Below, piece by piece: positions 8,960 to 15,440 of a DNA stretch of 64,000 nt. The notes below the pieces were generated by a model that was given only the letters and a program-made list of their open reading frames with translations, was not told where the DNA came from and ran no database searches. Both the position numbers and the translations under genes were made by a program. Source of the DNA: Novosphingobium kaempferiae (GTDB lineage: Bacteria; Pseudomonadota; Alphaproteobacteria; Sphingomonadales; Sphingomonadaceae); NCBI RefSeq assembly GCF_021227995.1, contig NZ_CP089301.1:496001-560000 (forward strand), in the 5' to 3' direction. Position 1 is the first letter of the stretch. Each line of letters begins with the position of its first letter.

Positions 8960-9532
8960 TTAGTCTTCCTGTTCCTCAAGAATGTCGTCCGCACCGCTGG
9001 TATCCAGCGGGCGGCTTGCCGCGATCAGCCTGTCCGTCAGGATCAGGCGGGCCGATTGAATGTCTGCGAGCGGGAAGGACACCTGACCGGACTTCTTGTC
9101 CTCCAGCGTGACCACTTCGCTGCCAGTCTCGCCGGCGATACCGACGAGGTTTCCGTGCAGGCCCTTGCGGTTGCCTTCCACGGGATTGACGAGATTGACC
9201 TTCGCCTCATGGCCCGCCCACCTGGCGTAGTCCTTGGGGCGGGTCAGCGGACGGTCGATGCCGGGCGAGCTGACTTCGAGACGATACGCCTCCTCGATCA
9301 GCACCTCACCCGCTTCCTCGAGCGCATCCATGCGATCGGAGATGCGGTGCGACAGGGCCGCGCAATCGTCGAGCACGAGCTGGCCTGTCTTCGGATCCTC
9401 GGCCATGATCTGGAGCGCGATCTCGTCGTCACCGACTTCGCTCTTGCCGAAGATGCGCACGCGCACGAGATCGAAGCCCAGGGCGTTGACCTCCGGCTCG
9501 ATGACTTCGGTAAGGCGTGCGATATCGACCAA
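8960..9532 (-). CDS. rimP: Ribosome maturation factor RimP
   Basis: 190 residues; usual length is 150-190. It assists 30S assembly. The core motif YRLEVSSPGIDRPLTRPKDY is the RimP hallmark, preceded by the N-terminal alpha/beta domain (VNALGFDLVRVRIF) and followed by a Sm-like beta-barrel (GRK...VTLEDKK...FPLADIQSARL). First gene of the rimP-nusA-ylxR-infB operon; the operon promoter should lie in 9533-9700. Confidence 0.96.
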   Translation of the reverse strand: MVDIARLTEVIEPEVNALGFDLVRVRIFGKSEVGDDEIALQIMAEDPKTGQLVLDDCAALSHRISDRMDALEEAGEVLIEEAYRLEVSSPGIDRPLTRPKDYARWAGHEAKVNLVNPVEGNRKGLHGNLVGIAGETGSEVVTLEDKKSGQVSFPLADIQSARLILTDRLIAASRPLDTSGADDILEEQED

Positions 9533-9700
9533 TCTGGCTTCCGTTTCGTATGAGTTCTAAGCGTCATTGATGCAACGCGGCTTCGCGCCGGCCCCTACCG
9601 GCGCCAGCCCGTTCCTTGTTTCACCAATTACGGGATGACGGCCAGATAGGCGCGATTCCTGAAAAATGCAAGGGGGATGACGGAACGACGCCCGCCGTCG

Positions 9701-10693
9701 TCATTCCAGCAGATAAGGACGTAAACGAGGCATCGCGTGGATGACGCCTAGCGTGATTGCGAGAGCGATCAGATAGGTCAACGCCAGGGCCAGGACCACG
9801 TTGGCCACTTCGCCGACACCAAATTTAAGCAGGACGACCGAAATGCCGTAATTCAGGATTGGCGTATGAAGCAGGTAAATGCCCCCGCTCCCAGGCAATC
9901 GACCAGTCCGACCGATCAATGTCGATCCTCGAAGAGCGACTTCGACGAGCAGAACGATCAGCGCCAGATCCCATTCACGTTGCTGCCACGGCAGGAGGAT
10001 CAACGCCAGGCCAGCGATCACAATCGCCGCCAGACACTCTGGCTTGCCGGCATTTCTCGCCCGATAGACTCCCAGTGCGTAAGCCAGAGCATACAGAGCC
10101 AGAAGACGGAATTCAGGTCCGGTCGACCGCTCGGTTGGCAAAGCGAGATATGCCAAAAACAGAACCAGGATCAGCACGCCCGTCAGGGGCCTCTCAAGGC
10201 CGGACGGAATACGGTCGATAACACTCGTGACAACGACAGACACCGCAAACAGATAAGGGAGAAAATAAAGTTGCGGCCCGACCCCGGCAAACGTGAACGT
10301 CCGTTCGACAGCCTCCACAGCACTCAATTTGCCAAGAGCCGCCAACAGGACTGCGTAAACGAGGCAAAACAGAAAATAGGGCACCAGCAAACGCCGGGCC
10401 GTCACAATGACACGGGCACCCGTCAGTCCGGGCCGTGAGAAATATCCCGACAGCATGAAGAAGCACGCCACGGCTCCATCGACCAACGGAACCCAGTAAT
10501 CCAGTGCGTCGGCTACGCCTTCCGAATACCGCGAACGTGACATCATGTGCTGGTAGATCACCGCAATCGTCAGAACATGACGCAGCAGGTCCACTCCAAG
10601 CAACGACGAACGGGCTGGCATTTCTGACGCCCCCTTCGACGAAACCGTCTCATTCCGCGCAAGCACACCAATTTCCGGCATGAACAGCTCCAC
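9701..10693 (-). CDS. Acyltransferase-3 family membrane protein
   Basis: 330 residues, predominantly hydrophobic with about ten membrane segments. The N-terminal LLGVDLLRHVLTIAVIYQHM and CFFMLSGYFSRP match the acyltransferase-3 (OafA/NodX-like) pattern L-D-x-L-R-x-x-A-x-x-x-V-x-x-H ... F-F-x-L-S-G-Y. Such enzymes O-acylate sugars of surface polysaccharides or other envelope molecules. The start is taken as GTG at 10693 because GGAGGG lies 7 nt upstream. Base composition is visibly lower in G+C than its neighbours (about 55-58% in inspected lines), suggesting acquisition. Nothing adjacent names its substrate. Confidence 0.8.
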   Translation of the reverse strand: MELFMPEIGVLARNETVSSKGASEMPARSSLLGVDLLRHVLTIAVIYQHMMSRSRYSEGVADALDYWVPLVDGAVACFFMLSGYFSRPGLTGARVIVTARRLLVPYFLFCLVYAVLLAALGKLSAVEAVERTFTFAGVGPQLYFLPYLFAVSVVVTSVIDRIPSGLERPLTGVLILVLFLAYLALPTERSTGPEFRLLALYALAYALGVYRARNAGKPECLAAIVIAGLALILLPWQQREWDLALIVLLVEVALRGSTLIGRTGRLPGSGGIYLLHTPILNYGISVVLLKFGVGEVANVVLALALTYLIALAITLGVIHAMPRLRPYLLE

Positions 10694-10783
10694 CCCATAC
10701 CCTCCGCATGACGTAACCGGGAAGCTCTGCGCGAAACAACCCCTTGTCGGCGGGGAACGGGGCCAAACGTGGCCACCATCATC

Positions 10784-11806
10784 TCACCCCCGCCCCTGAT
10801 GTAGCCCATGCTTCTTGAGGCAGTGTCTCAACTGGTCATAGGTCAGCCCCAACGCGCCCGCCACCTTGCGCTGGTTCCAGCGCAGCCGCTCCAGCGCCGC
10901 GAGCAGGAGACCGCGTTCGTGCGCCTCCACCGCCTCGCGCAAGGATGACGGGGCGACGGCGACATTGGGCTCCGGCGCGCATGGTAATGCCAAGGCTGGA
11001 GGGATTTGCGCGTCCGCCATCGTCCGCAGACCCCATGCGTTAGCGAAGGGATCGAACACCACCTCTCCGATCGGCCGCTCCTCGTCGCCCCAGCGGTAGA
11101 CGGCGCGCTCCACCACGTTGCGCAGTTCGCGCACGTTGCCCGGCCATTCGTAGGCTTCCAGCGCCTCCATCGACTCTGCCGAGAAGCCGGGGAAGCGGTC
11201 CCATTCCAGCTCGCTCGCCATGCGGCGGCCGTAATAGTCGGCAAGTTCGGCCACGTCCCCTTCCCGCGCCCGCAGCGGCGGCAGGGTGATGACCTCGAAA
11301 CTCAGGCGGTCGAGCAGGTCGGCGCGGAACGTGCCTTCTTCCGCCATGCGCGGAAGGTCTGCATTGGTCGCGGCTACGATGCGCACGTCCACCGTCACCG
11401 GGCGCGAGGAGCCGATGCGCACGACCTCGCCATACTCGATCGCGCGCAGCAGACGCTCCTGCGCGGCCATCGAGAGGTTGCCCAGTTCGTCGAGGAACAG
11501 CGTGCCGCGATCCGCCTCCTCGAAGCGCCCGGCCCGCGCCCGCGTCGCACCGGTGAAGGCGCCCGCCTCGTGCCCGAACAGCTCGGCCTCGATCAGCGTT
11601 TCCGGCAGTGCGGCGCAGTTGAGCGTCACCAGCGGCTCGCCCCAGCGGGGAGAGAGGTGATGCAGGCGCTGGGCGATCAGTTCCTTGCCCGTCCCACGCT
11701 CGCCGATGACCAGCACCGGGCGGCGCACGGCGGCGGCGCGACTGGCCCGCTCGACCGCGTCGAGGAAGGCCGTGGACTGGCCGATGAAATGGACGTCTCG
11801 CTCCAT
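10784..11806 (-). CDS. pspF: Sigma-54-dependent activator PspF
   Basis: 340 residues (E. coli PspF about 325). The protein starts directly with the AAA+ domain, without receiver or sensor domain, as PspF does: Walker A GERGTGKE (about 36-43), the sigma-54-contacting GAFTGA loop near 84, Walker B GTLFLDELGN, and WPGNVRELRN. The Fis-type helix-turn-helix is at the end (RKVAGALGLTYDQLRHCLKK). Transcribed divergently from the psp operon whose sigma-54 promoter lies 100 nt away. By analogy PspA binds and inhibits it until the membrane is stressed. Confidence 0.95.
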   Translation of the reverse strand: MERDVHFIGQSTAFLDAVERASRAAAVRRPVLVIGERGTGKELIAQRLHHLSPRWGEPLVTLNCAALPETLIEAELFGHEAGAFTGATRARAGRFEEADRGTLFLDELGNLSMAAQERLLRAIEYGEVVRIGSSRPVTVDVRIVAATNADLPRMAEEGTFRADLLDRLSFEVITLPPLRAREGDVAELADYYGRRMASELEWDRFPGFSAESMEALEAYEWPGNVRELRNVVERAVYRWGDEERPIGEVVFDPFANAWGLRTMADAQIPPALALPCAPEPNVAVAPSSLREAVEAHERGLLLAALERLRWNQRKVAGALGLTYDQLRHCLKKHGLHQGRG

Positions 11807-11906
11807 TCCTGAAAGTTAGCGAAATTTCCCATTCATTGGCAATTCATTTTCCGCGCACTTCTGCACGGTTAGCCTGAACCCACGCAAATCCGCCATTCGT
11901 ACAGTT

Positions 11907-11922
11907 TGGCACGGCCATTGCT
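11907..11922 (+). promoter_or_regulatory. Sigma-54 promoter of the psp operon
   Basis: TGGCAC (11907-11912), a 5-nt gap, then TTGCT (11918-11922): a near-perfect -24/-12 element. Predicted start of transcription is near 11933. It sits between divergent pspF and the psp genes, matching the PspF-activated architecture; rpoN itself is present at 62027-63526. Confidence 0.88.
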
Positions 11923-11966
11923 ATTATCGTGGCAAGACCAAGTTCAGGATCAGAGGAAACTTCGCA

Positions 11967-12173
11967 ATGCTCCCGATCACCGCCAACACCACCGGCCAGG
12001 GACGCTTCACCGCCCCCCGCTCGACACTGGCCCGCACCAAGCTCGACTGGGCGATCATCGTCAGCCTGCTGTCGATGGGCGCGCTCAACCTCGTCGCGCT
12101 GGCCGACAAGGTCGCCGTGCCCGAGGCCCACGCAGCCCCGGTGGTGCGCAGCTGCGGAGCGCCGCTCGCATGA
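11967..12173 (+). CDS. Small membrane protein, first gene of the psp operon
   Basis: 68 residues with one predicted membrane helix ([20 protein letters not shown], about 27-46). No family recognised. ATG at 11967 has an AGAGGAA ribosome-binding site 8 nt upstream and lies about 35 nt downstream of the predicted sigma-54 start site, so it should be the first translated gene. Its stop overlaps an ATG at 12170 (ATGA) that is in frame with pspA. It is placed where a PspA partner could be encoded, but it lacks the PspB coiled-coil motif. Confidence 0.65.
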   Translation: MLPITANTTGQGRFTAPRSTLARTKLDWAIIVSLLSMGALNLVALADKVAVPEAHAAPVVRSCGAPLA

Positions 12174-12304
12174 GCAGGCTCGACGCGGAGATCGAAGTGC
12201 TCCAGAATCCGGGGCACATCCCGGGTACCAACCGCGCCTACCGCTTCGACGCAGCCTCGACCGGCCAGACCCGCAGCACGCATTTCACGACAGGACATAC
12301 CGCC

Positions 12305-12982
12305 ATGGGCATCTTCTCCCGCACCCGCGACATCATCGCCGCCAACTTCAACGACCTGCTCGACAAGGCGGAAGACCCGGCCAAGATGATCCGCCTCATC
12401 ATCCTCGAAATGGAGGAGACGCTGGTCGAGGTGCGCACCAGCTCTGCCCGCACCATCGCGGACCAGAAGGAACTGCGCCGCCACGTCGGCAAGCTGGAGA
12501 AGCTCCAGGCCGACTGGGCCGACAAGGCGCAGCTGGCGCTGTCCAAGGACCGCGAGGATCTGGCGCGCGCCGCCCTGCTGGAGCGCAAGAAGGCCGCCGA
12601 CATGGGCGAGCAGCTTTCCGCCGAGATCCTGGTGCTTGACGACGCCCTGCGCGCCTACGAGGCCGACATCGAGAAGCTGCAGACCCGCCTTCGCGAAGCC
12701 CGCAGCCGCCAGTCATCCATCGCGGCGCGCTTGCAGAGCGCGGAAAACAGGGTCAAACTGCGCACGCTCCTGTCGAACGAGCGCGTGGACGAGGCCATGG
12801 CCCGGTTCGACCAGCTTGAGCGCCGCGTCGACTACGCGGAAGGCCGCGCCGAGGCCATGAGCCTTTCGGACCGCCGCCAGCCGACGCTCGCCGAGGAAAT
12901 CGCGGCGTTGGCCGATGGCGACTCGATCGACGCGGAACTCGCCGAGATGAAGCGGCAGATGAACAAGCCGGCCGATCAGTAA
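12305..12982 (+). CDS. pspA: Phage shock protein A
   Basis: 225 residues, normal length. It begins with the canonical MGIFSRTRDIIAANFNDLLD (membrane-binding amphipathic helix) and then forms a long coiled coil (AEDPAKMIRLIILEMEETL and onward) of the PspA/Vipp1/ESCRT-III fold. It inhibits PspF and oligomerises on damaged inner membrane. ATG at 12305 has AGGACA upstream. The frame is open back to an ATG at 12170, which would add 45 residues; the canonical start is preferred. Confidence 0.95.
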   Translation: MGIFSRTRDIIAANFNDLLDKAEDPAKMIRLIILEMEETLVEVRTSSARTIADQKELRRHVGKLEKLQADWADKAQLALSKDREDLARAALLERKKAADMGEQLSAEILVLDDALRAYEADIEKLQTRLREARSRQSSIAARLQSAENRVKLRTLLSNERVDEAMARFDQLERRVDYAEGRAEAMSLSDRRQPTLAEEIAALADGDSIDAELAEMKRQMNKPADQ

Positions 12983-13009
12983 GACATTCGAGGGAAGGGA
13001 AAACAGGCA

Positions 13010-13408
13010 ATGTCTCGCGGACAATTCTATCTCGACAAGTCGAACGCCAAGCTGATGGGCGTCTGCGCCGGGATCGCCGACTATACCGAGATCGACGCCT
13101 TCTGGGTGCGGCTCGCGGCGGTGATGCTGCTGATCTTCGTCTCGCCGGTGGTCATCCCGATCTACCTTGCGATCGCATTCCTCGCGGACAAGAAGCCGAT
13201 GGGCCTCTATTCCGAGGAAGAGGAAATGCGCCTGCTGCGCCGCATGGAGCGTCGCCGCGCGCGCAAGGGGCTGAACTTCGCCCCGCGCGGCACGTCGAGC
13301 CACCTGCGCTCCGACCTGTCCGACATGGACCGCCGGATCGCGGACATGGAAGCGCACTATTCCAACAGCAACTCGCGCCTCGCGGCCGAGATCGACTCGC
13401 TGCGCTGA
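13010..13408 (+). CDS. pspC: Phage shock protein C
   Basis: 132 residues. The N-terminal PspC domain (FYLDKSNAKLMGVCAGIADY, then membrane helix VMLLIFVSPVVIPIYLAIAF) matches E. coli PspC, an inner-membrane sensor that works with PspB to draw PspA away from PspF. The C-terminal half is charged and partly coiled coil (LSDMDRRIADMEAHY). It follows pspA by 27 nt, with GGAAGGGAAAA as ribosome-binding region. Confidence 0.92.
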   Translation: MSRGQFYLDKSNAKLMGVCAGIADYTEIDAFWVRLAAVMLLIFVSPVVIPIYLAIAFLADKKPMGLYSEEEEMRLLRRMERRRARKGLNFAPRGTSSHLRSDLSDMDRRIADMEAHYSNSNSRLAAEIDSLR

Positions 13409-13442
13409 AACGCGGCTTTTCCGGGGACATAGGGGACACGTC

Positions 13443-13727
13443 ATGGATGCAGGTATCGTCGCGCTGCTGATTCCGCTTGCGCCGTTCATCGTCGGCGGCT
13501 TCGCGATCTGGACCAGGCACCAGCGCCGCATGGCAGAGCTGCAGGTGCAGGCCACCGCCGAGAAGGCCGCGCAATACGCCTCGCACAGCCGCGAACTGGA
13601 AGAGCGCGTGCGGGTGTTGGAACGCATCATCACCGATGGCGGCTACGACACCGCCCTCCAGATCGAGGCGCTGCGCGACACGCGCGGGGTCGAGGCGGCA
13701 CGCGCCTCCGAACCCAAGATCAACTGA
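13443..13727 (+). CDS. PspB-like protein, copy 1
   Basis: 94 residues: one N-terminal membrane helix (VALLIPLAPFIVGGFAIW), then a coiled coil with ELEERVRVLERIITDGG and a tail QIEALRD. E. coli PspB has the same plan (helix, then MRERIQALESIL). Its segment from ATAEKAAQY to the end of ITDGG is 27/31 identical to copy 3 (14059-14364), so these two are a recent duplication. Likely membrane partner of PspC and PspA; the precise role of each copy is unknown. Confidence 0.8.
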   Translation: MDAGIVALLIPLAPFIVGGFAIWTRHQRRMAELQVQATAEKAAQYASHSRELEERVRVLERIITDGGYDTALQIEALRDTRGVEAARASEPKIN

Positions 13728-13738
13728 GGAGACGGACG

Positions 13739-14059
13739 ATGAATTGGGGTGGACCCGAGTTCGTACTCGTCATCATCGCCATCTGCAGCGGCGGCTGGGT
13801 GTTCAACAACTGGATACGCGCGCGCCACGGCTACGCGCTGGAGGATGAGTGGGGCGGCAAGACCGAGCGGCCCGACCATTCCGCCGCCGCCCGGCTGGCC
13901 GAGGAGAACGCCCAGCTTCGCGCCCGCCTCGAAGCGCTGGAAGGCCGCACGGCCACGCTGGAAACCATCGTCACCGACAGCGGCTACAGCACCGCCGCAC
14001 AGATCGAGAACCTGCGCGACGGGCGTCCGATCGCGATCAACGGAAAGGTCGGCGCGTAA
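13739..14059 (+). CDS. PspB-like protein, copy 2
   Basis: 106 residues: membrane helix (FVLVIIAICSGGWVFNNWI), then LAEENAQLRARLEALEGRTATLETIVTDSG and QIENLRD, built like copies 1, 3 and 4 but more diverged. A GAGGAGAC ribosome-binding site precedes ATG 13739. The stop overlaps the start of copy 3 (TAATG), indicating translational coupling. Assignment as PspB-like is by architecture and the repeated V/I-x-x-LE-x-I motif. Confidence 0.75.
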   Translation: MNWGGPEFVLVIIAICSGGWVFNNWIRARHGYALEDEWGGKTERPDHSAAARLAEENAQLRARLEALEGRTATLETIVTDSGYSTAAQIENLRDGRPIAINGKVGA

Positions 14060-14364
14060 TGGAATTCGGCGAATTCATGGGCCTTTCGGCCGTTCTGCTG
14101 ACGATGATCGGCTTCTGGGCCATCCTTGCGAACGCCTACAAGCGCCGCCTCGCGTTTCTCGAGCGCAAGCTGGAGATCACCGCCGGCGCCACTGCCGAGA
14201 AGGCGGCGCAGTATGCCACGCACAACACCGAGCTTGAAAATCGTGTCCGCGTGCTCGAACGTATCATCACCGATGGAGGCTCGACCCACGACATCGCCCG
14301 CCAGATCGAGGCGCTGCGTGGCACCGAGCCGCTTGGCGACCATATCAAGGTAACTACGCAATGA
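14059..14364 (+). CDS. PspB-like protein, copy 3
   Basis: 101 residues beginning at ATG 14059 (MEFGEFMGLSAVLLTMIGFW, membrane helix), then a basic stretch, ATAEKAAQY, and the coiled coil ELENRVRVLERIITDGG with QIEALRG. Nearly identical to copy 1 in the coiled coil but with a different membrane helix, so the membrane part has diverged faster. Start and stop both overlap the neighbouring copies (TAATG and ATGA). Confidence 0.78.
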   Translation: MEFGEFMGLSAVLLTMIGFWAILANAYKRRLAFLERKLEITAGATAEKAAQYATHNTELENRVRVLERIITDGGSTHDIARQIEALRGTEPLGDHIKVTTQ

Positions 14365-14612
14365 GTTTCTGGACTGCCGTCGTCGTCCTTTTCGCCATCG
14401 GCTGCGTCACCTGGCTCAAGGCCCAGCGCTACCGCGCGCTCGGCGACAAGCGCAGCCGTGAAACCGGAAACTACGACCACACCGCCCGCGAACACGAACT
14501 GGAGCGCGAGGTCGAGGCCATGCGCAAGCGCATCGCCGTCCTCGAACGCATCGCCACCGACGAACGCCGCGGCAAGGATCTCGCGCGCGAGATCGACGCG
14601 CTGCGGGACTGA
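14361..14612 (+). CDS. PspB-like protein, copy 4
   Basis: 83 residues, close in size to E. coli PspB (74): membrane helix (FWTAVVVLFAIGCVTWL), a basic loop, then HELEREVEAMRKRIAVLERI and REIDALRD. The MRKRIAVLERI segment is the closest of the four to the E. coli MRERIQALESI segment. ATG 14361 overlaps the end of copy 3. Last gene of the psp operon; no intrinsic terminator seen, but a palindromic repeat follows at 14629. Confidence 0.82.
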   Translation: MSFWTAVVVLFAIGCVTWLKAQRYRALGDKRSRETGNYDHTAREHELEREVEAMRKRIAVLERIATDERRGKDLAREIDALRD

Positions 14613-14628
14613 GGTTGCGGGCATGACC

Positions 14629-14699
14629 CTTCGACAAGCTCAGGGTGAGCGACGTAGAGCAACAACCTCTCAAAACCGCTCAGGCTGAGCCTGTCGAAG
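14629..14699. repeat. Palindromic intergenic repeat (CTTCGACAAGCTCAG type)
   Basis: CTTCGACAAGCTCAGGGTGA at the left is mirrored by GCTCAGGCTGAGCCTGTCGAAG-like sequence at the right, giving a long imperfect hairpin. This REP-like sequence is widespread in sphingomonad and xanthomonad intergenic regions. It closes the psp operon. Confidence 0.75.
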
Positions 14700-14721
14700 C
14701 CCCCTAGGCACGGCGCGACGC

Positions 14722-14750
14722 TTGACAAATATCGCCAAATAGGTTATATG
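14722..14750 (+). promoter_or_regulatory. Strong sigma70-type promoter
   Basis: TTGACA (14722-14727), a 17-nt spacer and TATATG (14745-14750). No convincing protein-coding gene follows; the transcript would start near 14757 and run to the terminator at 15148-15172. Confidence 0.7.
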
Positions 14751-14756
14751 GCCCAG

Positions 14757-15172
14757 CATCCGCCGGGCCTGACGTACAAGGGTTCGGCGGTGTATCGGGT
14801 CGGCGTCGTGGGCCGGGATGCGGTATCAAGCCGCGATCGCGCACCACGGTGTCCAGTCGAAGACCCGGACCGTCCTCTAGGCTCTGGCCCGGCCGTTCCC
14901 CCAACCGAGTTCATCTCGGCCTGGGAGCGGCTCTCCCGGAAGTCCCATGACCGATACCGACGCGAACCCCAACGTCGGTCATACCGGACAGGTCCGATGG
15001 AATACAGGTCGAGCCGGGCTGCACTCCGCACCTACCCGGCCACTCGCAACGCGCTGTGGAAACAAAAACCCCGCGTCCCGTCCGGACGTTCATGACGCCG
15101 ACCCGATGTTCACTCTCGGATCCTCGCGTTTCTTCCCCCGGCGTTAGGCCCGCACTCGCCAGCGGGCGTTTT
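14757..15172 (+). ncRNA. Probable structured non-coding RNA, unidentified
   Basis: About 415 nt bounded by a near-consensus promoter (14722-14750) and an intrinsic terminator (15148-15172). It contains many self-complementary arms: GGCCC/GGGCC at the 5' end, GCGG/CCGC around 14820-14835, GGGTC...GACCC flanking a GTCGTGG/CCACGG pair (about 14797-14866), and ATGACCGA/TCGGTCAT (about 14946-14982). I looked for RNase P RNA (GAGGAAAGTCCGGGC), tmRNA (ANDN tag coding), SRP RNA and 6S RNA signatures and found none. The longest frame inside (14748-15095) has no recognisable similarity and no good ribosome-binding site, so RNA is favoured over protein. Confidence 0.45.
15148..15172 (+). terminator. Intrinsic terminator of the RNA gene
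   Basis: GCCCGC (15148-15153) pairs with GCGGGC (15162-15167), followed by GTTTTC. Confidence 0.7.
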
Positions 15173-15193
15173 CGTGTGTCCAGCCAAGACGTT

Positions 15194-15279
15194 CGTCATT
15201 GCGAGCGCAGCGAAGCAATCCAGCGCCGCTCTATGCCGCTGGATTGCTTCCCCCGGCCTTCGCCGGGGTCGCAATGACG
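15194..15279. repeat. CGTCATTGCGAG inverted repeat, copy 1 of 3
   Basis: Left end CGTCATTGCGAGCGCAGCGA mirrors a right end ending in TCGCAATGACG; the two CAATCCAG/CTGGATTG arms are also inverted. Further copies lie at 57031-57105 and 61944-62018. A REP/MITE-like element found intergenically here each time. In this copy the right arm is altered to CCCCGGCCTTCGCCGGGG. Confidence 0.85.
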
Positions 15280-15301
15280 AAATGTGGGTGGAGATAACGC
15301 C

Positions 15302-15435
15302 AATTCCTCCCCGAGCTTGTCTCGGGGAGGGGGACCGCCGCCGCAGGCGGTGGTGGAGGGGGAGAACCTCGCGCCATCCCCCTCCGTCAGCGACTTCGTC
15401 GCTGCCACCTCCCCGAGCAAGCTCGGGGAGGAATT
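15302..15435. repeat. 134-bp element with perfect 18-bp terminal inverted repeats
   Basis: AATTCCTCCCCGAGCTTG (15302-15319) is the exact inverse complement of 15418-15435. Inside are two smaller palindromes, a CCGCC/GGCGG pair and CAGCGACTTCGTCGCTG. It lies at the 3' end of nadE (stop at 15441) and could also act as its terminator. Confidence 0.8.
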
Positions 15436-15440
15436 TTGCG

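Noticed and set aside
5224..9553. Plus-strand long frames opposite infB, ylxR, nusA and rimP (5224-7413 and 7133-9553)
   Set aside because: Shadows of confirmed minus-strand genes.
14748..15095. 115-residue plus frame after the psp operon
   Set aside because: Starts within a few bases of the expected promoter start, has no ribosome-binding site and no recognisable similarity, and overlaps the structured RNA region. Kept as RNA.
14757..15172. RNase P RNA, tmRNA, SRP RNA or 6S RNA
   Set aside because: None of the diagnostic sequences was found (for example GAGGAAAGTCC for RNase P or an ANDN-type tag for tmRNA).
14629..15435. Possible CRISPR array
   Set aside because: The repeats here are palindromic elements of different sequence, without regular spacing or unique spacers.
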